From positions 1,054,001 through 1,118,000 of the forward strand of contig OZ025790.1 of NCBI GenBank assembly GCA_964019425.1: a DNA stretch of 64,000 nucleotides. Direction: 5' to 3'. The translations under genes were made by a program, and so were the position numbers. Of this stretch, positions 1-12,800 are shown in pieces; the first letter of the stretch is position 1; each line of letters begins with the position of its first letter. The notes below the pieces were generated by a model that had not been told where the DNA came from, made no database searches, and worked only from the letters and a program-made list of their open reading frames with translations. The stretch is from Flectonema sp. DT1601 (Eukaryota; Euglenozoa; Diplonemea; Diplonemida; Diplonemidae).

Positions 1-130
1 ACCTTATTTTTTGCAGTTGTCTTTTGGTTGTAGCAACTTTTATTTTATGCTTTTCTAATGTCCCAAAGTTGGTTTATTTTACTTTTTTTTTCTGCAAGGG
101 AACAGTCCAAAGCATAAGTCCGAACAGCCC

Positions 131-527
131 TAAGGCCAGTGAACGCACTGATTGTTAGGTATTGTATTCCAGGGAAAGTTTGGTTTGTATACTTTATTTT
201 TATTTTAGTTTATTTAATTTGTTAAAAGAAAACAGGTAACTTTACATGAGCATCGGCTCGAACGGCTCTGGCGAAGCGAGTGAACGAGTCTGATTGCTGA
301 GTATTGTATTCTGTTTTCTTGTTCTTTTTTTAATTTATTTCAAACAGGGCAACAGGGGGAAAGTTTGGTTTGTATCCCCTGGGTGTTTAGCGTCACCTGT
401 TGAGGTGTAATGTATTCTGTTTACTTCTATCCCTTTGTTTTTTTTTTTTTTTTTTTTTTTATTTCAAACAGGACAGCAGGGGGAAAGTTTGTTTCGTACC
501 CCCCGGGTGCTTAGCGTCACCCTCCAT
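131..527. repeat. Diverged internal modules within each 1283-bp unit
   Basis: Module 1 (301-404) and module 2 (405-527) are homologous. Both open with a GTATTG or GTGTAATG start followed by TATTCTGTTT, continue through a T-rich tract to TTATTTCAAACAGG, then carry AGGGGGAAAGTTTG, a C-run, GGGTG and TTAGCGTCACC. An earlier partial module (about 161-195) has the same start joined almost directly to GGGAAAGTTTGGTTTGTAT, lacking the T-rich middle. The flanks before the partial module and module 1 (131-160 and 258-300) are also alike, both with CGAAC, AGTGAACG and CTGATTG. The unit therefore grew by internal duplication before it became a 1283-bp satellite. The arrangement repeats in every unit of both arrays. 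Confidence 0.75.
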
Positions 528-683
528 GCGATGCTTGCGCAGGGAGAGCCAAGGGTCGAGAACCCTGGAGATTACCTTTGTTTCTTTTTGTGACTGGATT
601 GCAGTGGCGCAACCCATCACCCCACCTGTTGGTATCTTTTTATTTTTTTTATTTAAAGAAAAAAGCAGGCTAAGTCGCCTGAG

Positions 684-696
684 CTGGCATCGCCAG
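684..696. other. Perfect hairpin in the satellite unit
   Basis: CTGGC, loop ATC, GCCAG: a 5-bp perfect stem with a 3-nt loop. It recurs in every unit of arrays A and B. A second perfect hairpin in the unit, GAGC-ATCG-GCTC, lies at 248-259. Function is unknown; either could form in RNA or single-stranded DNA. Confidence 0.6.
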
Positions 697-734
697 AATA
701 TTTAACTTCACATGGCAATGTCAGCTCGTGAAGG

Positions 735-748
735 GATCCAGTTGGATC
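735..748. other. Perfect hairpin in the satellite unit
   Basis: GATCC, loop AGTT, GGATC: a 5-bp perfect stem. It lies 38 bp after the preceding hairpin and recurs in every unit. Confidence 0.6.
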
Positions 749-838
749 AAAGGTTTTCTCCCCCCCACTCTATTTATCGTCATTGGTGCGCACCTTCGAA
801 CAGGAAGGCCAACACTGACGGAATTTTTTACTTCTCTT

Positions 839-857
839 CCCAGGGTTGAACCTTGGG
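839..857. other. Seven-bp hairpin in the satellite unit
   Basis: CCCAGGG, loop TTGAA, CCTTGGG: seven pairs, one of them a G-T wobble. It follows a pyrimidine tract (about 828-840) and recurs in every unit. It overlaps a stretch that could be read as a 3' splice site (CTTCCCAG). Confidence 0.55.
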
Positions 858-3800
858 AAAAAAACAAACAATAAACACAGTGTAGACAAACACCCGCCGG
901 ACATCTGCAGAGCAGCGATCGATGTCGATGTCTTCGTTGTCGAACTTCCTGGCGTTTATGTTTTTGTTTTTAACAACAACACAACACCAACTAACAGGTT
1001 TGTCTCATTGCCCGTTCTTTCTTGTTTCCCTTTGCCGCCGGAAGTACGAAGGTCGACGGAGGTTCGAAGCATTGCTTGCGATGATGTTCCGGTATGTGTT
1101 GCGTCTCTGTTATTTGTTTGTTTCAACTCAATTGGTTCATCTCAGGTTTTAGAAGTCTTCGTCCTGTTCGATGGGAAGGGCCTGAATCAAAAGTTCACTG
1201 CCCCTATTCCTCTCCCAAATTTCTTATTCAGCTCGCCACATGACTGTGTGACATTATTGCTACATTGTAGCTCCCCTACAAAAACCTTATTTTTTGCAGT
1301 TGTCTTTTGGTTGTAGCAACTTTTATTTTATGCTTTTCTAATGTCCCAAAGTTGGTTTATTTTACTTTTTTTTTCTGCAAGGGAACAGTCCAAAGCATAA
1401 GTCCGAACAGCCCTAAGGCCAGTGAACGCACTGATTGTTAGGTATTGTATTCCAGGGAAAGTTTGGTTTGTATACTTTATTTTTATTTTAGTTTATTTAA
1501 TTTGTTAAAAGAAAACAGGTAACTTTACATGAGCATCGGCTCGAACGGCTCTGGCGAAGCGAGTGAACGAGTCTGATTGCTGAGTATTGTATTCTGTTTT
1601 CTTGTTCTTTTTTTAATTTATTTCAAACAGGGCAACAGGGGGAAAGTTTGGTTTGTATCCCCTGGGTGTTTAGCGTCACCTGTTGAGGTGTAATGTATTC
1701 TGTTTACTTCTATCCCTTTGTTTTTTTTTTTTTTTTTTTTTTTATTTCAAACAGGACAGCAGGGGGAAAGTTTGTTTCGTACCCCCCGGGTGCTTAGCGT
1801 CACCCTCCATGCGATGCTTGCGCAGGGAGAGCCAAGGGTCGAGAACCCTGGAGATTACCTTTGTTTCTTTTTGTGACTGGATTGCAGTGGCGCAACCCAT
1901 CACCCCACCTGTTGGTATCTTTTTATTTTTTTTATTTAAAGAAAAAAGCAGGCTAAGTCGCCTGAGCTGGCATCGCCAGAATATTTAACTTCACATGGCA
2001 ATGTCAGCTCGTGAAGGGATCCAGTTGGATCAAAGGTTTTCTCCCCCCCACTCTATTTATCGTCATTGGTGCGCACCTTCGAACAGGAAGGCCAACACTG
2101 ACGGAATTTTTTACTTCTCTTCCCAGGGTTGAACCTTGGGAAAAAAACAAACAATAAACACAGTGTAGACAAACACCCGCCGGACATCTGCAGAGCAGCG
2201 ATCGATGTCGATGTCTTCGTTGTCGAACTTCCTGGCGTTTATGTTTTTGTTTTTAACAACAACACAACACCAACTAACAGGTTTGTCTCATTGCCCGTTC
2301 TTTCTTGTTTCCCTTTGCCGCCGGAAGTACGAAGGTCGACGGAGGTTCGAAGCATTGCTTGCGATGATGTTCCGGTATGTGTTGCGTCTCTGTTATTTGT
2401 TTGTTTCAACTCAATTGGTTCATCTCAGGTTTTAGAAGTCTTCGTCCTGTTCGATGGGAAGGGCCTGAATCAAAAGTTCACTGCCCCTATTCCTCTCCCA
2501 AATTTCTTATTCAGCTCGCCACATGACTGTGTGACATTATTGCTACATTGTAGCTCCCCTACAAAAACCTTATTTTTTGCAGTTGTCTTTTGGTTGTAGC
2601 AACTTTTATTTTATGCTTTTCTAATGTCCCAAAGTTGGTTTATTTTACTTTTTTTTTCTGCAAGGGAACAGTCCAAAGCATAAGTCCGAACAGCCCTAAG
2701 GCCAGTGAACGCACTGATTGTTAGGTATTGTATTCCAGGGAAAGTTTGGTTTGTATACTTTATTTTTATTTTAGTTTATTTAATTTGTTAAAAGAAAACA
2801 GGTAACTTTACATGAGCATCGGCTCGAACGGCTCTGGCGAAGCGAGTGAACGAGTCTGATTGCTGAGTATTGTATTCTGTTTTCTTGTTCTTTTTTTAAT
2901 TTATTTCAAACAGGGCAACAGGGGGAAAGTTTGGTTTGTATCCCCTGGGTGTTTAGCGTCACCTGTTGAGGTGTAATGTATTCTGTTTACTTCTATCCCT
3001 TTGTTTTTTTTTTTTTTTTTTTTTTTATTTCAAACAGGACAGCAGGGGGAAAGTTTGTTTCGTACCCCCCGGGTGCTTAGCGTCACCCTCCATGCGATGC
3101 TTGCGCAGGGAGAGCCAAGGGTCGAGAACCCTGGAGATTACCTTTGTTTCTTTTTGTGACTGGATTGCAGTGGCGCAACCCATCACCCCACCTGTTGGTA
3201 TCTTTTTATTTTTTTTATTTAAAGAAAAAAGCAGGCTAAGTCGCCTGAGCTGGCATCGCCAGAATATTTAACTTCACATGGCAATGTCAGCTCGTGAAGG
3301 GATCCAGTTGGATCAAAGGTTTTCTCCCCCCCACTCTATTTATCGTCATTGGTGCGCACCTTCGAACAGGAAGGCCAACACTGACGGAATTTTTTACTTC
3401 TCTTCCCAGGGTTGAACCTTGGGAAAAAAACAAACAATAAACACAGTGTAGACAAACACCCGCCGGACATCTGCAGAGCAGCGATCGATGTCGATGTCTT
3501 CGTTGTCGAACTTCCTGGCGTTTATGTTTTTGTTTTTAACAACAACACAACACCAACTAACAGGTTTGTCTCATTGCCCGTTCTTTCTTGTTTCCCTTTG
3601 CCGCCGGAAGTACGAAGGTCGACGGAGGTTCGAAGCATTGCTTGCGATGATGTTCCGGTATGTGTTGCGTCTCTGTTATTTGTTTGTTTCAACTCAATTG
3701 GTTCATCTCAGGTTTTAGAAGTCTTCGTCCTGTTCGATGGGAAGGGCCTGAATCAAAAGTTCACTGCCCCTATTCCTCTCCCAAATTTCTTATTCAGCTC

Positions 3801-6800
3801 GCCACATGACTGTGTGACATTATTGCTACATTGTAGCTCCCCTACAAAAACCTTATTTTTTGCAGTTGTCTTTTGGTTGTAGCAACTTTTATTTTATGCT
3901 TTTCTAATGTCCCAAAGTTGGTTTATTTTACTTTTTTTTTCTGCAAGGGAACAGTCCAAAGCATAAGTCCGAACAGCCCTAAGGCCAGTGAACGCACTGA
4001 TTGTTAGGTATTGTATTCCAGGGAAAGTTTGGTTTGTATACTTTATTTTTATTTTAGTTTATTTAATTTGTTAAAAGAAAACAGGTAACTTTACATGAGC
4101 ATCGGCTCGAACGGCTCTGGCGAAGCGAGTGAACGAGTCTGATTGCTGAGTATTGTATTCTGTTTTCTTGTTCTTTTTTTAATTTATTTCAAACAGGGCA
4201 ACAGGGGGAAAGTTTGGTTTGTATCCCCTGGGTGTTTAGCGTCACCTGTTGAGGTGTAATGTATTCTGTTTACTTCTATCCCTTTGTTTTTTTTTTTTTT
4301 TTTTTTTTTATTTCAAACAGGACAGCAGGGGGAAAGTTTGTTTCGTACCCCCCGGGTGCTTAGCGTCACCCTCCATGCGATGCTTGCGCAGGGAGAGCCA
4401 AGGGTCGAGAACCCTGGAGATTACCTTTGTTTCTTTTTGTGACTGGATTGCAGTGGCGCAACCCATCACCCCACCTGTTGGTATCTTTTTATTTTTTTTA
4501 TTTAAAGAAAAAAGCAGGCTAAGTCGCCTGAGCTGGCATCGCCAGAATATTTAACTTCACATGGCAATGTCAGCTCGTGAAGGGATCCAGTTGGATCAAA
4601 GGTTTTCTCCCCCCCACTCTATTTATCGTCATTGGTGCGCACCTTCGAACAGGAAGGCCAACACTGACGGAATTTTTTACTTCTCTTCCCAGGGTTGAAC
4701 CTTGGGAAAAAAACAAACAATAAACACAGTGTAGACAAACACCCGCCGGACATCTGCAGAGCAGCGATCGATGTCGATGTCTTCGTTGTCGAACTTCCTG
4801 GCGTTTATGTTTTTGTTTTTAACAACAACACAACACCAACTAACAGGTTTGTCTCATTGCCCGTTCTTTCTTGTTTCCCTTTGCCGCCGGAAGTACGAAG
4901 GTCGACGGAGGTTCGAAGCATTGCTTGCGATGATGTTCCGGTATGTGTTGCGTCTCTGTTATTTGTTTGTTTCAACTCAATTGGTTCATCTCAGGTTTTA
5001 GAAGTCTTCGTCCTGTTCGATGGGAAGGGCCTGAATCAAAAGTTCACTGCCCCTATTCCTCTCCCAAATTTCTTATTCAGCTCGCCACATGACTGTGTGA
5101 CATTATTGCTACATTGTAGCTCCCCTACAAAAACCTTATTTTTTGCAGTTGTCTTTTGGTTGTAGCAACTTTTATTTTATGCTTTTCTAATGTCCCAAAG
5201 TTGGTTTATTTTACTTTTTTTTTCTGCAAGGGAACAGTCCAAAGCATAAGTCCGAACAGCCCTAAGGCCAGTGAACGCACTGATTGTTAGGTATTGTATT
5301 CCAGGGAAAGTTTGGTTTGTATACTTTATTTTTATTTTAGTTTATTTAATTTGTTAAAAGAAAACAGGTAACTTTACATGAGCATCGGCTCGAACGGCTC
5401 TGGCGAAGCGAGTGAACGAGTCTGATTGCTGAGTATTGTATTCTGTTTTCTTGTTCTTTTTTTAATTTATTTCAAACAGGGCAACAGGGGGAAAGTTTGG
5501 TTTGTATCCCCTGGGTGTTTAGCGTCACCTGTTGAGGTGTAATGTATTCTGTTTACTTCTATCCCTTTGTTTTTTTTTTTTTTTTTTTTTTTATTTCAAA
5601 CAGGACAGCAGGGGGAAAGTTTGTTTCGTACCCCCCGGGTGCTTAGCGTCACCCTCCATGCGATGCTTGCGCAGGGAGAGCCAAGGGTCGAGAACCCTGG
5701 AGATTACCTTTGTTTCTTTTTGTGACTGGATTGCAGTGGCGCAACCCATCACCCCACCTGTTGGTATCTTTTTATTTTTTTTATTTAAAGAAAAAAGCAG
5801 GCTAAGTCGCCTGAGCTGGCATCGCCAGAATATTTAACTTCACATGGCAATGTCAGCTCGTGAAGGGATCCAGTTGGATCAAAGGTTTTCTCCCCCCCAC
5901 TCTATTTATCGTCATTGGTGCGCACCTTCGAACAGGAAGGCCAACACTGACGGAATTTTTTACTTCTCTTCCCAGGGTTGAACCTTGGGAAAAAAACAAA
6001 CAATAAACACAGTGTAGACAAACACCCGCCGGACATCTGCAGAGCAGCGATCGATGTCGATGTCTTCGTTGTCGAACTTCCTGGCGTTTATGTTTTTGTT
6101 TTTAACAACAACACAACACCAACTAACAGGTTTGTCTCATTGCCCGTTCTTTCTTGTTTCCCTTTGCCGCCGGAAGTACGAAGGTCGACGGAGGTTCGAA
6201 GCATTGCTTGCGATGATGTTCCGGTATGTGTTGCGTCTCTGTTATTTGTTTGTTTCAACTCAATTGGTTCATCTCAGGTTTTAGAAGTCTTCGTCCTGTT
6301 CGATGGGAAGGGCCTGAATCAAAAGTTCACTGCCCCTATTCCTCTCCCAAATTTCTTATTCAGCTCGCCACATGACTGTGTGACATTATTGCTACATTGT
6401 AGCTCCCCTACAAAAACCTTATTTTTTGCAGTTGTCTTTTGGTTGTAGCAACTTTTATTTTATGCTTTTCTAATGTCCCAAAGTTGGTTTATTTTACTTT
6501 TTTTTTCTGCAAGGGAACAGTCCAAAGCATAAGTCCGAACAGCCCTAAGGCCAGTGAACGCACTGATTGTTAGGTATTGTATTCCAGGGAAAGTTTGGTT
6601 TGTATACTTTATTTTTATTTTAGTTTATTTAATTTGTTAAAAGAAAACAGGTAACTTTACATGAGCATCGGCTCGAACGGCTCTGGCGAAGCGAGTGAAC
6701 GAGTCTGATTGCTGAGTATTGTATTCTGTTTTCTTGTTCTTTTTTTAATTTATTTCAAACAGGGCAACAGGGGGAAAGTTTGGTTTGTATCCCCTGGGTG

Positions 6801-9800
6801 TTTAGCGTCACCTGTTGAGGTGTAATGTATTCTGTTTACTTCTATCCCTTTGTTTTTTTTTTTTTTTTTTTTTTTATTTCAAACAGGACAGCAGGGGGAA
6901 AGTTTGTTTCGTACCCCCCGGGTGCTTAGCGTCACCCTCCATGCGATGCTTGCGCAGGGAGAGCCAAGGGTCGAGAACCCTGGAGATTACCTTTGTTTCT
7001 TTTTGTGACTGGATTGCAGTGGCGCAACCCATCACCCCACCTGTTGGTATCTTTTTATTTTTTTTATTTAAAGAAAAAAGCAGGCTAAGTCGCCTGAGCT
7101 GGCATCGCCAGAATATTTAACTTCACATGGCAATGTCAGCTCGTGAAGGGATCCAGTTGGATCAAAGGTTTTCTCCCCCCCACTCTATTTATCGTCATTG
7201 GTGCGCACCTTCGAACAGGAAGGCCAACACTGACGGAATTTTTTACTTCTCTTCCCAGGGTTGAACCTTGGGAAAAAAACAAACAATAAACACAGTGTAG
7301 ACAAACACCCGCCGGACATCTGCAGAGCAGCGATCGATGTCGATGTCTTCGTTGTCGAACTTCCTGGCGTTTATGTTTTTGTTTTTAACAACAACACAAC
7401 ACCAACTAACAGGTTTGTCTCATTGCCCGTTCTTTCTTGTTTCCCTTTGCCGCCGGAAGTACGAAGGTCGACGGAGGTTCGAAGCATTGCTTGCGATGAT
7501 GTTCCGGTATGTGTTGCGTCTCTGTTATTTGTTTGTTTCAACTCAATTGGTTCATCTCAGGTTTTAGAAGTCTTCGTCCTGTTCGATGGGAAGGGCCTGA
7601 ATCAAAAGTTCACTGCCCCTATTCCTCTCCCAAATTTCTTATTCAGCTCGCCACATGACTGTGTGACATTATTGCTACATTGTAGCTCCCCTACAAAAAC
7701 CTTATTTTTTGCAGTTGTCTTTTGGTTGTAGCAACTTTTATTTTATGCTTTTCTAATGTCCCAAAGTTGGTTTATTTTACTTTTTTTTTCTGCAAGGGAA
7801 CAGTCCAAAGCATAAGTCCGAACAGCCCTAAGGCCAGTGAACGCACTGATTGTTAGGTATTGTATTCCAGGGAAAGTTTGGTTTGTATACTTTATTTTTA
7901 TTTTAGTTTATTTAATTTGTTAAAAGAAAACAGGTAACTTTACATGAGCATCGGCTCGAACGGCTCTGGCGAAGCGAGTGAACGAGTCTGATTGCTGAGT
8001 ATTGTATTCTGTTTTCTTGTTCTTTTTTTAATTTATTTCAAACAGGGCAACAGGGGGAAAGTTTGGTTTGTATCCCCTGGGTGTTTAGCGTCACCTGTTG
8101 AGGTGTAATGTATTCTGTTTACTTCTATCCCTTTGTTTTTTTTTTTTTTTTTTTTTTTATTTCAAACAGGACAGCAGGGGGAAAGTTTGTTTCGTACCCC
8201 CCGGGTGCTTAGCGTCACCCTCCATGCGATGCTTGCGCAGGGAGAGCCAAGGGTCGAGAACCCTGGAGATTACCTTTGTTTCTTTTTGTGACTGGATTGC
8301 AGTGGCGCAACCCATCACCCCACCTGTTGGTATCTTTTTATTTTTTTTATTTAAAGAAAAAAGCAGGCTAAGTCGCCTGAGCTGGCATCGCCAGAATATT
8401 TAACTTCACATGGCAATGTCAGCTCGTGAAGGGATCCAGTTGGATCAAAGGTTTTCTCCCCCCCACTCTATTTATCGTCATTGGTGCGCACCTTCGAACA
8501 GGAAGGCCAACACTGACGGAATTTTTTACTTCTCTTCCCAGGGTTGAACCTTGGGAAAAAAACAAACAATAAACACAGTGTAGACAAACACCCGCCGGAC
8601 ATCTGCAGAGCAGCGATCGATGTCGATGTCTTCGTTGTCGAACTTCCTGGCGTTTATGTTTTTGTTTTTAACAACAACACAACACCAACTAACAGGTTTG
8701 TCTCATTGCCCGTTCTTTCTTGTTTCCCTTTGCCGCCGGAAGTACGAAGGTCGACGGAGGTTCGAAGCATTGCTTGCGATGATGTTCCGGTATGTGTTGC
8801 GTCTCTGTTATTTGTTTGTTTCAACTCAATTGGTTCATCTCAGGTTTTAGAAGTCTTCGTCCTGTTCGATGGGAAGGGCCTGAATCAAAAGTTCACTGCC
8901 CCTATTCCTCTCCCAAATTTCTTATTCAGCTCGCCACATGACTGTGTGACATTATTGCTACATTGTAGCTCCCCTACAAAAACCTTATTTTTTGCAGTTG
9001 TCTTTTGGTTGTAGCAACTTTTATTTTATGCTTTTCTAATGTCCCAAAGTTGGTTTATTTTACTTTTTTTTTCTGCAAGGGAACAGTCCAAAGCATAAGT
9101 CCGAACAGCCCTAAGGCCAGTGAACGCACTGATTGTTAGGTATTGTATTCCAGGGAAAGTTTGGTTTGTATACTTTATTTTTATTTTAGTTTATTTAATT
9201 TGTTAAAAGAAAACAGGTAACTTTACATGAGCATCGGCTCGAACGGCTCTGGCGAAGCGATGTGAACGAGTCTGATTGCTGAGTATTGTATTCTGTTTTC
9301 TTGTTCTTTTTTTAATTTATTTCAAACAGGGCAACAGGGGGAAAGTTTGGTTTGTATCCCCTGGGTGTTTAGCGTCACCTGTTGAGGTGTAATGTATTCT
9401 GTTTACTTCTATCCCTTTGTTTTTTTTTTTTTTTTTTTTTTTATTTCAAACAGGACAGCAGGGGGAAAGTTTGTTTCGTACCCCCCGGGTGCTTAGCGTC
9501 ACCCTCCATGCGATGCTTGCGCAGGGAGAGCCAAGGGTCGAGAACCCTGGAGATTACCTTTGTTTCTTTTTGTGACTGGATTGCAGTGGCGCAACCCATC
9601 ACCCCACCTGTTGGTATCTTTTTATTTTTTTTATTTAAAGAAAAAAGCAGGCTAAGTCGCCTGAGCTGGCATCGCCAGAATATTTAACTTCACATGGCAA
9701 TGTCAGCTCGTGAAGGGATCCAGTTGGATCAAAGGTTTTCTCCCCCCCACTCTATTTATCGTCATTGGTGCGCACCTTCGAACAGGAAGGCCAACACTGA

Positions 9801-12800
9801 CGGAATTTTTTACTTCTCTTCCCAGGGTTGAACCTTGGGAAAAAAACAAACAATAAACACAGTGTAGACAAACACCCGCCGGACATCTGCAGAGCAGCGA
9901 TCGATGTCGATGTCTTCGTTGTCGAACTTCCTGGCGTTTATGTTTTTGTTTTTAACAACAACACAACACCAACTAACAGGTTTGTCTCATTGCCCGTTCT
10001 TTCTTGTTTCCCTTTGCCGCCGGAAGTACGAAGGTCGACGGAGGTTCGAAGCATTGCTTGCGATGATGTTCCGGTATGTGTTGCGTCTCTGTTATTTGTT
10101 TGTTTCAACTCAATTGGTTCATCTCAGGTTTTAGAAGTCTTCGTCCTGTTCGATGGGAAGGGCCTGAATCAAAAGTTCACTGCCCCTATTCCTCTCCCAA
10201 ATTTCTTATTCAGCTCGCCACATGACTGTGTGACATTATTGCTACATTGTAGCTCCCCTACAAAAACCTTATTTTTTGCAGTTGTCTTTTGGTTGTAGCA
10301 ACTTTTATTTTATGCTTTTCTAATGTCCCAAAGTTGGTTTATTTTACTTTTTTTTTCTGCAAGGGAACAGTCCAAAGCATAAGTCCGAACAGCCCTAAGG
10401 CCAGTGAACGCACTGATTGTTAGGTATTGTATTCCAGGGAAAGTTTGGTTTGTATACTTTATTTTTATTTTAGTTTATTTAATTTGTTAAAAGAAAACAG
10501 GTAACTTTACATGAGCATCGGCTCGAACGGCTCTGGCGAAGCGAGTGAACGAGTCTGATTGCTGAGTATTGTATTCTGTTTTCTTGTTCTTTTTTTAATT
10601 TATTTCAAACAGGGCAACAGGGGGAAAGTTTGGTTTGTATCCCCTGGGTGTTTAGCGTCACCTGTTGAGGTGTAATGTATTCTGTTTACTTCTATCCCTT
10701 TGTTTTTTTTTTTTTTTTTTTTTTTATTTCAAACAGGACAGCAGGGGGAAAGTTTGTTTCGTACCCCCCGGGTGCTTAGCGTCACCCTCCATGCGATGCT
10801 TGCGCAGGGAGAGCCAAGGGTCGAGAACCCTGGAGATTACCTTTGTTTCTTTTTGTGACTGGATTGCAGTGGCGCAACCCATCACCCCACCTGTTGGTAT
10901 CTTTTTATTTTTTTTATTTAAAGAAAAAAGCAGGCTAAGTCGCCTGAGCTGGCATCGCCAGAATATTTAACTTCACATGGCAATGTCAGCTCGTGAAGGG
11001 ATCCAGTTGGATCAAAGGTTTTCTCCCCCCCACTCTATTTATCGTCATTGGTGCGCACCTTCGAACAGGAAGGCCAACACTGACGGAATTTTTTACTTCT
11101 CTTCCCAGGGTTGAACCTTGGGAAAAAAACAAACAATAAACACAGTGTAGACAAACACCCGCCGGACATCTGCAGAGCAGCGATCGATGTCGATGTCTTC
11201 GTTGTCGAACTTCCTGGCGTTTATGTTTTTGTTTTTAACAACAACACAACACCAACTAACAGGTTTGTCTCATTGCCCGTTCTTTCTTGTTTCCCTTTGC
11301 CGCCGGAAGTACGAAGGTCGACGGAGGTTCGAAGCATTGCTTGCGATGATGTTCCGGTATGTGTTGCGTCTCTGTTATTTGTTTGTTTCAACTCAATTGG
11401 TTCATCTCAGGTTTTAGAAGTCTTCGTCCTGTTCGATGGGAAGGGCCTGAATCAAAAGTTCACTGCCCCTATTCCTCTCCCAAATTTCTTATTCAGCTCG
11501 CCACATGACTGTGTGACATTATTGCTACATTGTAGCTCCCCTACAAAAACCTTATTTTTTGCAGTTGTCTTTTGGTTGTAGCAACTTTTATTTTATGCTT
11601 TTCTAATGTCCCAAAGTTGGTTTATTTTACTTTTTTTTTCTGCAAGGGAACAGTCCAAAGCATAAGTCCGAACAGCCCTAAGGCCAGTGAACGCACTGAT
11701 TGTTAGGTATTGTATTCCAGGGAAAGTTTGGTTTGTATACTTTATTTTTATTTTAGTTTATTTAATTTGTTAAAAGAAAACAGGTAACTTTACATGAGCA
11801 TCGGCTCGAACGGCTCTGGCGAAGCGAGTGAACGAGTCTGATTGCTGAGTATTGTATTCTGTTTTCTTGTTCTTTTTTTAATTTATTTCAAACAGGGCAA
11901 CAGGGGGAAAGTTTGGTTTGTATCCCCTGGGTGTTTAGCGTCACCTGTTGAGGTGTAATGTATTCTGTTTACTTCTATCCCTTTGTTTTTTTTTTTTTTT
12001 TTTTTTTTATTTCAAACAGGACAGCAGGGGGAAAGTTTGTTTCGTACCCCCCGGGTGCTTAGCGTCACCCTCCATGCGATGCTTGCGCAGGGAGAGCCAA
12101 GGGTCGAGAACCCTGGAGATTACCTTTGTTTCTTTTTGTGACTGGATTGCAGTGGCGCAACCCATCACCCCACCTGTTGGTATCTTTTTATTTTTTTTAT
12201 TTAAAGAAAAAAGCAGGCTAAGTCGCCTGAGCTGGCATCGCCAGAATATTTAACTTCACATGGCAATGTCAGCTCGTGAAGGGATCCAGTTGGATCAAAG
12301 GTTTTCTCCCCCCCACTCTATTTATCGTCATTGGTGCGCACCTTCGAACAGGAAGGCCAACACTGACGGAATTTTTTACTTCTCTTCCCAGGGTTGAACC
12401 TTGGGAAAAAAACAAACAATAAACACAGTGTAGACAAACACCCGCCGGACATCTGCAGAGCAGCGATCGATGTCGATGTCTTCGTTGTCGAACTTCCTGG
12501 CGTTTATGTTTTTGTTTTTAACAACAACACAACACCAACTAACAGGTTTGTCTCATTGCCCGTTCTTTCTTGTTTCCCTTTGCCGCCGGAAGTACGAAGG
12601 TCGACGGAGGTTCGAAGCATTGCTTGCGATGATGTTCCGGTATGTGTTGCGTCTCTGTTATTTGTTTGTTTCAACTCAATTGGTTCATCTCAGGTTTTAG
12701 AAGTCTTCGTCCTGTTCGATGGGAAGGGCCTGAATCAAAAGTTCACTGCCCCTATTCCTCTCCCAAATTTCTTATTCAGCTCGCCACATGACTGTGTGAC

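Larger units (their letters stand above)
1..1283. repeat. Representative 1283-bp satellite unit
   Basis: This is the first copy, used for unit coordinates. From left to right it holds a T-rich stretch (60-100), three related modules sharing GGGAAAGTTTG (about 131-195, 258-404 and 405-527), a GC-richer segment with several small perfect hairpins (684-696, 735-748, 839-857), a 10-bp palindrome GGTGCGCACC (785-794), an AAC-rich stretch (972-992) and a T/C-rich right half. Several segments look like short introns, starting GT and ending in a pyrimidine tract plus CAG (301-347, 405-471, 632-668, 1092-1145). No Pol III promoter pair, 5S rRNA or spliced-leader sequence was recognised. It could be a plain satellite or the template of a repeated non-coding RNA. 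Confidence 0.85.

Noticed and set aside
508-562. tRNA-like or Pol III promoter boxes
   Set aside because: GGTCGAGAACCC is near a B box but has mismatches; no convincing A box or cloverleaf could be formed.
400-705. 101-codon frame in each satellite unit
   Set aside because: It reads through the 23-nt T tract (a phenylalanine run), starts with TTG and has low complexity.
960-1010. Spliced-leader or 5S rRNA gene in the unit
   Set aside because: CCAACTAACAG recalls a kinetoplastid leader start, but the rest does not match and no 5S core was found.
846-1316. 156-codon frame in each satellite unit
   Set aside because: It begins with TTG, crosses T-rich DNA and the intron-like segment, overlaps the 76-codon frame and resembles no protein. 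Its recurrence only reflects the repeat.
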